Shown here piece after piece: positions 48,167 through 58,917 of a DNA stretch of 64,000 nucleotides. Source of the DNA: Lutraria lutraria (taxonomy: Eukaryota > Mollusca > Bivalvia > Venerida > Mactridae); NCBI GenBank assembly GCA_964023205.1, contig OZ026841.1, forward strand, positions 32,502,399-32,566,398. Direction: 5' to 3'. Numbering within the stretch: position 1 is the first letter of the stretch; every line of letters starts with the position of its first letter. The notes beneath the pieces were generated by a model. The model saw only the letters and a list, made by a program, of their open reading frames with translations. It made no database searches and had not been told where the DNA came from. The position numbers and the translations under genes are program-made.

Positions 48167-49540
48167 TTTTTTAATATTTCCAATCAATTCCAACTTGATA
48201 TTGAGACGTCCACAGTACTACGAATTCTGATTCCGTCTATGTGTATGTGTCTTTGTTATGTGTATGTAAGAGATAAGACGTGTGGCCTGTAAAAGTGGAA
48301 TAATTCCATTTAACACAGTTTATGCGTTGATGAAAATAAGTGTACATGTTCATGCATGTATGTATTCCATTACACATTATGAACAATATGATTCATTCCG
48401 CGGTTATGGCTGTTCTTGATATGTTTAAGGCAATGTTCAGAAGTACGAGTAATGTGAGAAACTGTATCAAAATAGAGTTCGAGTTTGACGTAGGCCGTGT
48501 GGCTACAAATGTTTTTTAAATCATGTTTTAAGAATATACCTTAGCATCTACGCGTCCAGAAAATCCACTACAATACGTTGAAACATTACAGAATCTACGT
48601 TCCAAATTATAATATTATGACACAGCACAAACTACTGAACTTAACGAATTATATTCTATTATTTACATCATAAGTATCACTCCTTACAAGTCAGAAATTA
48701 AATCATTTCGCGGTTTTAGCAATTTTAAATATTTCAAAGACCAATGTTTTAATAAACACTGCAAATGTCAGTACATTTGGAATTGATAATAGGAAATATT
48801 ATTTGTTTGGTTTATGTATTAAGTCATAGAATGGTACCGAATAAAAAACCCAAGCAATTAGTAGACTGCAAAATGACGAGAATTATTTATGAGATAGATT
48901 GAATGTTCTTCCCTTGTTCTATGAAATACTTGTAACGGAACCATTACTTTAAATGTATATCAAACAATATTATGCATTAATAATAATCGCGAGTCAGATT
49001 TCAAATAGAAATTAAGTCTACCATCCTACCGTCTAGTTATAATTTGGCTCACGTAAAACGTGAAACAAACATGAATAATAAGAATGAATTTATAAGTAAA
49101 ATTTTGTCTAGAAAGCAAGGCGGTCATTTGATGTCTTTATGTAAGAGCCTTCAGCAAGAGGACAATTGCAAAACTGGAACAAGGTGTATATTATGTTCTT
49201 CTGTTCAATATAATAATACTTTAGTCCAGTAACAGTTCTTAACAATTGTATAAAATTAATCTTAAATATTTCAGTATTGTTACTGTTACATCATGCTTCT
49301 GTGCGTACATGCTAGAGCACTTAAGATAATTTACAAATCGAAGGATTAAAGCAAAAGAAAATGGAAGAACAACATAAATTAAGATGTTGAACAGTTTCAC
49401 TTTCTACCCTCTGCATTTTTTAAATTGTCGCGCACAATAACTTGTCGATGTTATTACTGCAACATCTTATAGAAGCAGTAAGATTCCATCCATCTTAAGT
49501 ATTTCGTTTGGTGTCGCTTATAGAGAAGGTCGGTGGATTA
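48167..49540. other. Unassigned DNA upstream of the PAN gene
   Basis: The plus frame at 49044-49232 (62 codons, several Cys near the end) has no recognised family and no splice context I can defend. No core promoter of the PAN gene was recognised. Confidence 0.3.
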
Positions 49541-49542
49541 AC

Positions 49543-49591
49543 ATGTTGTTGTTTGTGATACGAATCTTTTGCGGGATATCTTCAGCAAATG
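49543..49591 (+). CDS. PAN-domain secreted peptide, exon 1 (signal peptide)
   Basis: The ATG at 49543 opens MLLFVIRIFCGISSAN, a short hydrophobic leader with a small-residue end (SSA) suited to signal-peptidase cleavage. The exon stops one base into the next codon at a donor G|GTAGGT (GT at 49592), phase 1. The only downstream acceptor I found with matching phase and a meaningful product is at 54784, which supplies the PAN domain. A leader exon followed by a domain exon is a common arrangement for secreted animal proteins. An additional exon inside the intron is possible but not seen. Confidence 0.6.
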
Positions 49592-49852
49592 GTAGGTACA
49601 CCATTGTCTACTTTATAGTAGTTAAAACAATTGAGTTACTACACTACAGCCTAAAAGTATTTAAAAAAGGCTTCGATACGTCATAAGTTTAATGCATATT
49701 CTATGTCTGTGTTTTATTTCTGTTATGAAATTTCTACAGTCGTAAAGTATTTGCCATTCAGCTAGACAAAGGAGTTCGTATGTTATCATCGATCCAGACG
49801 ACACAGTCTCTAGTTTGAATATAAACGCCAATACGTTAAATGATGTCCGTGG

Positions 49853-50035
49853 AGTTGGCAGCCCAGCAGCCTAGCAGTTTGAAGTTGGCAGCGTAGCAGC
49901 GTAGAAGCCCAGCAGCGTGAAGTTGGCTGCCCAGCAGCCTAACAGCCTGGCAGCCCAGCAGCGTGAAGTTGGCAGCGTAGCAGCGTAGCAGCCCAGCAGC
50001 GTGAAGTTGGCAGCGTAGCAGCCCAGCAGCCTAAT
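49853..50035 (+). repeat. GC-rich minisatellite at the outer left edge
   Basis: Short units built from CAGCAGCGTGAAGTTGGCAG and GCGTAGCAGCCCAGCAGC follow each other with irregular length. It is a purified, expanded form of the GC-rich segment found once in each of the longer units to its right. Confidence 0.9.
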
Positions 50036-50803
50036 ATATTTCTACAAATAAACTTCACAAGAAATCAAGCTAAACACTTAAGAATGCATAAAATAATGTC
50101 AGTCTGTTGTTTGAACGTTAATTAATTGAAATTATGGGAATTTAAAAAAAAAAATTGTGAAATTGGCAGCGTGAAGTTAGCAGCCCAGCAGCGTAACAGC
50201 GTAATATATATTTCCACAGATAAACTTCAAAACAAATCAAGTTAGATACTTAAGACTGCATAAAATAATGTCAGTCTGTTGTAAGAACGTTAATTAATTG
50301 AAAATATAGGAACTTTAAAACTTTTTTTTTTCATATGGGAATTTAAAAAAAAAATGTGAAATTAGACGCTGCTAGCAGCGTGAAGTTGGCAGCATGAAGT
50401 TAGCAGCCCAGCAGCGTAACCGCGTAATATATATTTCTACAGATAAACTTCAAAACAAATCAGTTAAATACTTAAGAATGCATAAAATAATGTCAGTGTG
50501 TTGTTTGGACGTTTATCAATGGAAAATATGTGAATTTTCAACAAAAAAATTGTGTGAAAATTAGACGCTGCTAGCAGCGTGAAGTTAGCAGCCCAGCAGC
50601 GTAACAGCGTAATATGTATTTCTACAGATTAACCTCAAACCAAATCAAGCTAAATACTTAAGAATGCATCAAATAATGTCAGTGTGTTGTTTGTACGTTC
50701 ATTAATTGAAAATATGGGAATTTAAAAAAAAATATTGTGAAATTAGACGCTGCTAGCAGCGTTAAGTTAGCAGCCCAGCAGCGTTACAGCGTATATAATA
50801 TAA
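49853..50803 (+). repeat. Left tandem arm of the foldback-like structure
   Basis: After the GC-rich edge come units of about 180-200 bp. Each has GACGCTGCTAGCAGCGTGAA, CAGCCCAGCAGCGTAACAGC, TATTTCTACAGATAAACTTC, ACTTAAGAATGCATAAAATA, ATGTCAGTCTGTTGTTTG and an A-rich end. GACGCTGCTAGCAGCG starts at 50365, 50564 and 50746; earlier units lack this palindrome. The right arm (53590-54305) has the same units in reverse. Confidence 0.9.
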
Positions 50804-51034
50804 ATACCGATTTTGCTTTTATACGAAAGTAAATTTAGCCAACCGCTACACAGATTCTTATATTTTTATACATACTGTAATAAATGCATTTATTTTAGTC
50901 TTCTATTTTAATAATACTTAAACTCGATTGAGCGTTCATTTTTTTATTACCTTGTATAATACATAATGCTGTGACTGTATATACAAGGATGTCTAATAGG
51001 CAGATATGATCTTCGCAAAATTCCGGTTATTTCC

Positions 51035-51320
51035 GTAAATATAACAACGTAAATATCCGAGATTTGCCGAAAGATCGTTGAATGGATCTTAAAAATCTCA
51101 GGTTTATCATCAAGGGTCGGAGAAGATATTATTTGATGGTGGTCATATTTTATATGGTGAATGAAAATAAATTTTCCGTATATATGACGACGTAAATATC
51201 CGAGAATTGCCGAAAGATCGTTGAATGGATCTTAAAAATAGCACGTGTATCATCAAGGGTCGGAGAAGATATCATTTGATGGTGGTCATATTTTACATGG
51301 TGAATGAAAATAAATTTTTA
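51035..51320. repeat. 143 bp tandem duplication
   Basis: ACGTAAATATCCGAGA, TTGCCGAAAGATCGTTGAAT, ATCATCAAGGGTCGGAGAAG and GATGGTGGTCATATTTTA each occur twice, offset by 143 bp. The two copies differ at few positions. Confidence 0.9.
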
Positions 51321-51412
51321 ATACGAGTGCACATTTGATGCCATTTTGCATATAAAAGTTATGATGTTAAAAACATTGAATTTACTTCGGAATCTACCAA
51401 GTTTACATTGAA

Positions 51413-51460
51413 CCAGGTAGTTGTATTAATACTTAATAATTCTAAATACAACTACCTGAT
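51413..51460. repeat. Short hairpin
   Basis: CAGGTAGTTGTATT and its complement AATACAACTACCTG are separated by about 18 AT-rich bases. The stem is too short for a microRNA precursor on its own. Confidence 0.6.
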
Positions 51461-53589
51461 TGAACATAAAAGGAATCGTCGACAGGTGTCTTTTATAAAC
51501 ACATAAGGGTCGGAGAATTCATGAATTCAAAATAACAAAAAGATACCGTCAGTAATATAAAAGATTAATTAAAATATTAATAAAAAATATCGATATTCCA
51601 AATCATTATGATAGCAGCAGGAGTTTAAAGACATTGAACAGCTACTTTATGAGTGACCCCCCCCCCCAAATCCACATGAGGTCTAATCTCTTAATTGTTG
51701 TATTACCCCTAATATGATTAATCCTGTCTTTTCATGGTCAGCAAAGTGTCTGTAGACTTGACACCTAGTCATGCATATAAAAGGGTCATAAATGTTATTG
51801 ATCTTTAGTGATAATTAGTTTATGGATAACTTCCTGTTGTTTTTATAAGCATTTTATGTAATAAATGAATGTTATCCTTTAATTACCAGATTATGTAAGA
51901 ACAGTTACATACTTCAGTATATACTAAAATATAACAATTACTGTCACTACCATTTTATTCCTGCCATTTTTTCTTCTGTATACATTAAAATTGCAACTGA
52001 ATGCTTTATTCTTCTATTTCTAAATTAAATTATTCTAATTATACATGAAATTATGTTTTACAAGATAACTATTATAATCTTTAAAATAACTTGCAAAAAA
52101 TATCTATGATGTTAATACCAGTACTGCTTGAGGAAATATCTTGGTTAGCAATATTTAATTTAATTTAATTTAACAGGTAAAGGTGTTAGGATACGTTTGT
52201 ATTAATTTCACCAAATGGACTGTTTAATTTATTAAAATCATCCAGACCTAACTAATTGGTGTGAGATACATATATTTGCAAATGTGTTTGAAGCGTAGAG
52301 CATTTATGTTAGTAATTAATTTCTTTAATCATATTAAATGAGCTGTCTTATTCTTTTTATAATATTTTGCATTTAAATAAACATACTTTTTAAAAAAATA
52401 ATTATATATACATATTATTAATTAAACACTGAATCAATTTAAGTATCTATACAGTAGCTAGAATTAGAAGCTAGTCTGTCAATGTCCCTGTCTGTTTTAT
52501 TGGACTCCCTACTGTGGAATATACAGGACTGCTGGGTCTTAATCACATGCCTCGCATTCCTAGTTCAATGTCTTTAAATGCCTTGCATAGTGTCTAAGCG
52601 AAGTACTGCAACAATGCTTACGAGCATACTCAGCTGGTTGGGCAGTTGAACCTGTCAATCACAGATTGGTGTAAGGTCAAATCAACCAATCAGATCGATC
52701 GATGAACTGATAGGCCGAACGACTGCCCACCGTCTTGTCCGTCTGATATCGGTCAATACATGTGATTAATTATGTAATTATAACCTGGTACAAATAAACA
52801 CATGCGTATATTGGTCTCAGGTATAAGATTAAATAAATGTTATGACATTGCTACGGAACTTTTAAATCCGATATGCGGTATCCGGATAGAATGATGATTG
52901 ATATAAATTAAGTTTATTCCGTTTTTAAATCCACTGAAACAAAATTAATGTAAAAAAATGTCAAAGCTTGATTCGACTTTGTGATCGACAGTACTAATGC
53001 TTTACTGTCAATATGCTCGAATACCGCGACCCTGTTTTGTCGATTTGTTAATTTCTTCCAACGTATTGTTTATAATATTATCATATTAAAGTTAGAGCTC
53101 TCAGTGTTTGGAATATGTAATCATAATGAAAAATGGTGAATGGTATACATGTTTAGAATACTTCATATTAGACGAAACGCATTTTCTATCTGAATGTAAA
53201 TTGTATGCTTCAATAAGATCTCAGTATATTCTATTACATGTACATTATAGAATGCATCCTAATACCTTTTAGACAGAACTATACCCTAGTGATGAGAAAC
53301 CCTTACTTAATTATCTATAAAGCATCCGATATAAGGTCGTCATTTAGTAATCAAACATTCCGTGTAAACGTTTATGATAGACCATCTTACAATCAAATCT
53401 ACTGGAAACTAGCCGACTAGTGGCCTAACAATGATGCAGAGATTTTAATAATAATATGCGCTTTTTTTTAATAAGCCGCATTATACATGTATAACTATAA
53501 TAGAACGCTATGCGGCCACTACACTGCCAGATTCACAAATTAGATAAAAATCGTATTTTTTTCGTCGAATACACATTAAAGCAACACAA

Positions 53590-54305
53590 TAGTGTTATTT
53601 CATGCATTTTTAAGTTTGTGCATGATTTGTTGTGCAGTTTATCTGTAGAAATATATTATGCTGCAAGGCTGCTGGGCTGCTAACTTCACGCTGCTAGCAG
53701 CGTCTAATTTCATACGAAAAAAAGTTTAAAAATTCCTATATTTTCCATTAATTAACGTTCTAACAACAGACTGACATTATTTTATGCAGTCTTAAGTATC
53801 TAACTTGATTTGATTTTAAGTTTATCTGTGGAAATATATATTATGCTGTTACGCTGCTGGGCTGCTAACTTCACGCTGCCAACTTCACGCTGCTAGCAGC
53901 GTCTAATTTCACAATATTTTTTTTTAAATTCCCATATTTTCAATTAATTAACGTTCAAACAACAGGCTGACATTATTTTATGCATTCTTAAGTATTTAGC
54001 TTGATTTGTTGTGATGTTTATCTGTAGAAATATATATTACGCTGTTACGCCGCTGGGCTGCTAACTTCACTCTGCCAACTTCACGCTGCTAGCAGCGGCT
54101 AATTTCACATATTTTTTTTCAAAATTTTCAATAAATTAACGTTCAATCTTCAGAATCACATTATTTTATGCATTCAGAAGTATTTAGATTGATTTGTTGC
54201 GAGGTTTATCTGTAGAAATATATATTACGCTGTTACGCTGTTACGCTTTTACGCTGCTAACTTCACTCTGCCAACTTCACGCTGCTAGCAGCTGCTAATT
54301 CCACA
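53590..54305 (-). repeat. Right tandem arm of the foldback-like structure (inverted)
   Basis: Four units of about 190-200 bp carry GCTGCTAGCAGC at about 53690, 53890, 54084 and 54281. Each is followed by AATTTCACA-type text and preceded by CTGCTGGGCTGCTAACTTCA-like text. The units are the reverse complement of those at 50035-50803. The last unit ends at CTGCTAATTCCACATG. Confidence 0.9.
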
Positions 54306-54783
54306 TGAAAAACGCTAGCTTGTGAAGTCCAAGTGTATGGGAACAACAAAAGTATGTAAAGCAAGTTCACCTTTTTTATTTGGTGACGTATTATTTGAGA
54401 AATACACAAATTCGTAAACATTCGTAAACCTTCCTAGACTTTGAGTTTATCATAACTAGTCGGCACTACATGCATGCTTATCATATTCCTTGTCGCAATC
54501 TCATACATTGAGAACAGCCATAAATAAGTGCAATGCGTATGGCATACTTATACACTGCAAGAGGTAAACATGTAAGCTATTTCCAGGCATGGAGAGCTTA
54601 TAGTGTAGGTGTCTCTCTAAGATATGTTGGTACCAAACTTACGCACAAAATTCAAAGTGTCATTTCCGGTGGGATGTTTTGAAAAGGTCTTGGTTGAATT
54701 AACTGAATGTACATACCCTAGGTTTGAACTAATTTGTAACCAATTGTCGAATTAGCAAGATGTCGATATGTTTTTCTTTGTAG

Positions 54784-54998
54784 GGAGGTTTAAGCTAGTG
54801 TCAAACCAAACGGGGACTGGAACAATTTTGAAAACAACAACTGCGCCATCTGGTACACATTGCTGTTCGTTGTGTCTGACAAACGCAGAATGTGCCGCCG
54901 TGAATTATCACAACCTTATCGGAACGTGTGATGAACTCGCAACAAATAATTCAACGGTGTCTGTGGAAAGTCAATGTCAGTTCTACAGTTTATCGTAA
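54784..54998 (+). CDS. PAN-domain secreted peptide, exon 2 (PAN/apple-like domain and stop)
   Basis: The exon follows a pyrimidine-rich acceptor (TTTTTCTTTGTAG) and starts in phase 1, completing a Gly codon with the G from exon 1. It encodes GRFKLVSNQTGTG, then HCCSLCLTNAECAAVNYHN, TCDEL and SQCQFYSLS before TAA. The spacing C-C-x2-C-x5-C-A-A-x-N-Y followed by T-C-D-E-L is that of PAN/apple-like domains, which bind protein or carbohydrate partners outside the cell. The joined product is 87 residues with six Cys in the domain and NQT and NNST glycosylation-type sites. It holds essentially one domain, shorter than most PAN proteins. Confidence 0.7.
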
Positions 54999-55140
54999 AA
55001 AGGTCTAATTATCTGCTTACCCTATAAATGCGTTGAGCTAATCTTACAGCTAAACGTGTACTAAAGACAACGTGTGAATAACCACCTATCTACAAAGAGC
55101 ATTATGGAGTAAAACTACTGAAAATCATACCTCTGTCAAC
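54999..55140. other. 3' flank of the PAN gene
   Basis: No AATAAA signal is evident in the first 140 bases after the stop. Confidence 0.35.
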
Positions 55141-55144
55141 CGAA

Positions 55145-55295
55145 ATAGCCCAACAGTCCGATTTTCTGAAATTTCCGGTTTTCAGAGAACTTTTGATAAA
55201 ATTCCTTCCTAAAAAAAGCACTCGACAAATTATTCGAAATTTAGGGAATTCCAATTTTCAGGGAGTCCGGTTTTCTAGGGTTTTACTGTATCTAA
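55145..55295. repeat. Dispersed element ending in GGTTTTACTGTATC
   Basis: It starts AACAGTCCGATTTTCTGAAA and carries TTTCCGGTTTTCAGAGAAC, GCACTCGACAAATTATTCGA, GAATTCCAATTTTCAGGGAG and TCCGGTTTTCTAGGGTTTTA before CTGTATC. The right end is the complement of the TACAGTAAAACC terminus. Fragments are at 36578 and 45330. Confidence 0.7.
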
Positions 55296-55299
55296 TTTC

Positions 55300-56240
55300 A
55301 ACACTCACTTCTCATTTGCCTTGATATAACACAAACTTGATAAAGAATGTAAAAAGAATACAACTCAGAGCCTAAGTCACTGAGCCGAAGCTTTTTACCT
55401 TGTACATTCCATACGAGGATAATAATTGAACATTTTTGGTTGATTAGCATTTTAATATATGTTCTATCCAACTTTTACACTGAATTCTCGATTTTCTTGT
55501 GTAAATAGATTGTAAAACATAAAGAATTACTAAATTTCGAGTTTCATAAGGTGAACATTAGAAATTTGACTCGTTGTGTGTATCTTGATTACAGCTTGTA
55601 TAAAATCAAAAGTCATCACACTTATTTATCGAGGAAAACAATCTGACCGTCGTCTGTGCAGTTTAATGAATTTATAAAATAACTTTTACTTTTCTTCATT
55701 TTCTTTTATTAATCTGATATACTACATGATTCTATTTATCAAAGTTTTATATTAATGTTGTGACACATGTGTAGTACTAGACTGAGTATACTTCAATCTG
55801 CATATTGCTGAACTTTATGTTTTTATGTGTTTTCATAGACAATCATGTACAGCCTAGCTTTGTTAAAAGGGTGTTTTCTTATAAGTACGAGGTTGTTTGT
55901 GCCAATAGGCGACCTTTTACTGTGTTGTATTTTTTAAAAAAATGTTTTATTCTTATATATGTGTTAGGATTGTATGCGAGATATGACTTACTCGAGGAGG
56001 TAGATTTTAGGTCATGAAGAAGGTGACAATTTTAAGGTGTTCTTGTTGTTACGTGAAAAAGTCAACCATATCATTGCATTATGTTTGTAACAAGAAACGT
56101 GTTTGTATACGTTACTTAATATAGATATATTCTGTTCTGTAAGTCAATGCTTTGTTTGTTTGTTTGTTTTAAAACAAAACGTTCTTTGTTATTTATGAAT
56201 TAGAAATAAAGATGAATTTATAAGCATGTATACTACAAGA
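55300..56240. other. Unassigned AT-rich DNA
   Basis: The 70-codon frame at 55805-56017 has no recognised domain. TTTG repeats occur at 56152-56170. Confidence 0.35.
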
Positions 56241-56243
56241 CGG

Positions 56244-56690
56244 TCAGAACTGGTATGAAAATTGCACCAACAATAGAAAGTTAAGTTTATACACTAGATC
56301 TAAAAAATCTTTTAATGATGATCATTATGTAAATGCTGATAATATCTTGAAATTTAGGAAATGTTTAGTACAATTTAGACCTTCTTCGCACAAAATTATT
56401 ATCAAAAAGGGTGTGGATATTGGCATGGCAAGAGCACAACGTGTATGTTTTTTTTTACAACAATGTTATTGAGGATGTATGTCAATTTTCTTCTTATATT
56501 ATGTTCGAAATTTCATCAAATCCGTAAAACATACGTAGAAGAAACATATTACTATAATTCGAAAAAAAATCAAATTTTATATTCTCATGTTTACTAAAAA
56601 TGAAAATGAAATAAAAACATCTACCTATGTACACATTTTATGCATTCATGTTTAGAAATGATAGCATTTCTTTAGATTGTTGCATATATG
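56244..56690 (+). pseudogene. Non-LTR retrotransposon, C-terminal coding remnant, frameshifted
   Basis: One frame reads WYENCTNNRKLSLYTRSKKS, then YVNADNILKFRKCLVQFRPS with SHKIIIKKG. After a frameshift in a T run (56447-56455) another reads NNVIED, followed by further shifted remnants (RNFIK, YVEETYY). This order (Y..K..F, E/D-x-YL, LVQFR-S-H-x-L-x-IE-x-GR, a Cys pair, then NVIEDEYHFL-like text) is the region C-terminal to reverse transcriptase in many animal LINEs. The GR and second Cys are lost. It is dead: at least two frameshifts and in-frame stops. The superfamily is not resolved. Confidence 0.75.
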
Positions 56691-57440
56691 CTACTGGCTA
56701 TCCTACTAAATTTTAAGATCTTTTCTGCTGTGATTTCCGCCTATTTTTATGTTAAGCGAAAACCACCCGTTTTATGCTGTTTGCACCGATTCCGTTTGAC
56801 TCTCTTCAGAGATATCTAAAACACTACGATGTATTCTTTATATTTCTTAATTTCCAAATAATAAGTAAAACACATGTAAAGTCAAATTGAACAGCGACTT
56901 GACCACAGAAGGGCATCTCTTTAAATAAGACCCTAAAATGTAGCCAATCAAAAACGAACACCGAAATAATAGGGCTTTTGTTTCACAATGCCAAGACTAT
57001 TTGATAAGCCGGTTGTTTGTTGTTTACAACAATAAAACCAAAGAGCTACTATTCTAAATTTTAGATTATTTATGAAGAAACATATTTACTGCACTAGTTG
57101 ACAGCTGTTAGAGAAATTCAATACCAATATGCCTTGATTAAACAATTAAAATCACAGTTTTTACCCTATGGCTACAAAATACTTTTGATGCATTGACTTT
57201 AACAAGAGTCACACAATTACATATAGAGAAAGAAAAAATATCCAAATTACATTTATTAAAACTACATAATTCTACAAATTATCATCTAAACTTCTTTAAG
57301 AAAATTTGTTCCAAATTTTTCCGCATAAAACTTCATACTAACAATTCTGCCAGATCAATTTTCCTGTTGTTAGCTTAGCTTTACACTTTTAACAGTTGTC
57401 ATTGATAGATACATTTTATGTGGACTTTTATGTTTTCTCA
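56691..57440. other. DNA between LINE remnant and its 3' tail
   Basis: This may be LINE 3' UTR interrupted by a later insertion. The 61-codon frame at 57193-57378 is Leu/Lys-rich and could be another eroded LINE piece, but I cannot align it to anything from memory. Confidence 0.35.
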
Positions 57441-57444
57441 ACCG

Positions 57445-57516
57445 CTGTAACATGCTTTATATAAATATTGTGTATTTGTAAATGTATGCGGGAGGCCTTT
57501 TGTTAAATAAACTTTA
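57445..57516 (+). repeat. LINE 3' tail, left copy
   Basis: ATGCTTTATATAAATATTGT, TTTGTAAATGTATG and GGCCTTTTGTTAAATAAACTT form a typical retrotransposon end. Nearly the same text recurs at 58921-58990 on the other side of the satellite. Confidence 0.65.
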
Positions 57517-58914
57517 TCACTGGTAATATGTGATAAGTAAGATCATTGCATAATGTATGTAACATGTGATTAGTAAGATCACTATATAATGTATGTAACA
57601 TGTGATTAGTAAGATCACTTTATAATGTATGTAACATGTGATTAGTAAGATCACTTTATAATGTATGTAACATGTGATTAGTAAGATCACTATATAATGT
57701 ATGTAACATGTGATTAGTAAGATCACTATATAATGTATGTAACATGTGATTAGTAAGATCACTATATAATGTATGTAACATGTGATTAGTAAGATCACTA
57801 TATAATGTATGTTACATGTGATAAGTAAGATCACTATATAATGTATGTAACATGCGATTAGTAAGATCACTGTATCATGTATGTAACATGTGATGAGGAA
57901 GACACGCACATAATGTATGTAACATGTGATAAGGAAGACACGCACAAAATGTATGTAACATGTGATAAGTAAGATCACTGTATAATGTATGTAACATGTG
58001 ATAAGTAAGATCACTGTATAATGTATGTAACATGTGATAAGTAAGATCACTGTATGATGTATGTAACATGTGATAAGTAAGATCACTGTATAATGTATGT
58101 AACATGTGATAAGTAAGATCACTATATAATGTATGTAACATGTGATAAGTAAGATCATTGCATGATGTATGTAACATGTGATAAGTAAGATCACTGTATG
58201 ATGTATGTAACATGTGATAAGTAAGATCACTGTATAATGTATGTAACATGTGATAAGTAAGATCACTATATAATGTATGTAACATGTGATAAGTAAGATC
58301 ACTGTATGATGTATGTAACATGTGATAAGTAAGATCACTGTATCATGTATGTAACATGTGATGAGGAAGACACGCACATAATGTATGTAACATGTGATAA
58401 GGAAGACACGCACAAAATGTATGTAACATGTGAAAAGTAAGATCACTGTATAATGTATGTAACATGTGATAAGTAAGATCACTGTATGATGTATGTAACA
58501 TGTGATAAGTAAGATCACTGTATAATGTATGTAACATGTGATAAGTAAGATCACTATATAATGTATGTAACATGTGATAAGTAAGATCATTGCATGATGT
58601 ATGTAACATGTGATAAGTAAGATCACTGTATGATGTATGTAACATGTGATAAGTAAGATCACTGTATAATGTATGTAACATGTGATAAGTAAGATCACTA
58701 TATAATGTATGTAACATGTGATAAGTAAGATCATTGCATGATGTATGTAACATGTGATAAGTAAGATCACTGTATAATGTATGTAACATGTGATAAGTAA
58801 GATCACTGTATGATGTATGTAACATGTGATAAGTAAGATCACTGTATAATGTATGTAACATGTGATAAGTAAGATCACTATATGATGTATGTAACATGTG
58901 ATAAGTTTGATCAA
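57517..58914. repeat. 36 bp satellite, about 38.7 copies, with 13-unit higher-order period
   Basis: Units contain ATGTATGTAACATGTGATAA followed by GTAAGATCACT and a variable end. Because 36 is a multiple of 3, one minus-strand frame stays open for 465 codons (unit LLITCYIHYTVI), and a second frame is open in two blocks (unit MLHTLYSDLTYH). A marked block with GAGGAAGACACGCACA occurs at about 57893 and 58365, 13 units (468 bp) apart. A HA-YI-YT-HT four-unit block occurs three times. The first nine units at the left use GATTAGTAAG, the others GATAAGTAAG. Frames this clean over a satellite are expected without selection, so I do not call a protein. Confidence 0.97.
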
Positions 58915-58917
58915 TAC

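Larger units (their letters stand above)
50804..53589. other. Core between the inverted arms
   Basis: A 2.8 kb AT-rich core without a coding frame. It contains a 143 bp tandem duplication (51035-51320), a hairpin (51413-51460), a C11 run (51657-51667) and three or more AATTT repeats at 52155-52175. No transposase or RT was recognised on either strand. Confidence 0.6.
49592..54783 (+). other. Intron of the PAN-domain gene
   Basis: This 5,192 bp interval runs from GTAGGT to TTTGTAG and contains the whole foldback-like repeat structure (49853-54305). I found no convincing additional exon in it; the 60-codon frame at 53238 has no features. Confidence 0.5.

Noticed and set aside
51413..51460. let-7-like microRNA precursor
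   Set aside because: GGTAGTTGTAT resembles part of let-7, but the seed and length are wrong and the stem is too short.
57517..58914. 465-residue minus-strand protein and two further frames (148 and 184 residues)
   Set aside because: They are translations of a 36 bp satellite; any stop-free unit with length divisible by three gives such frames.
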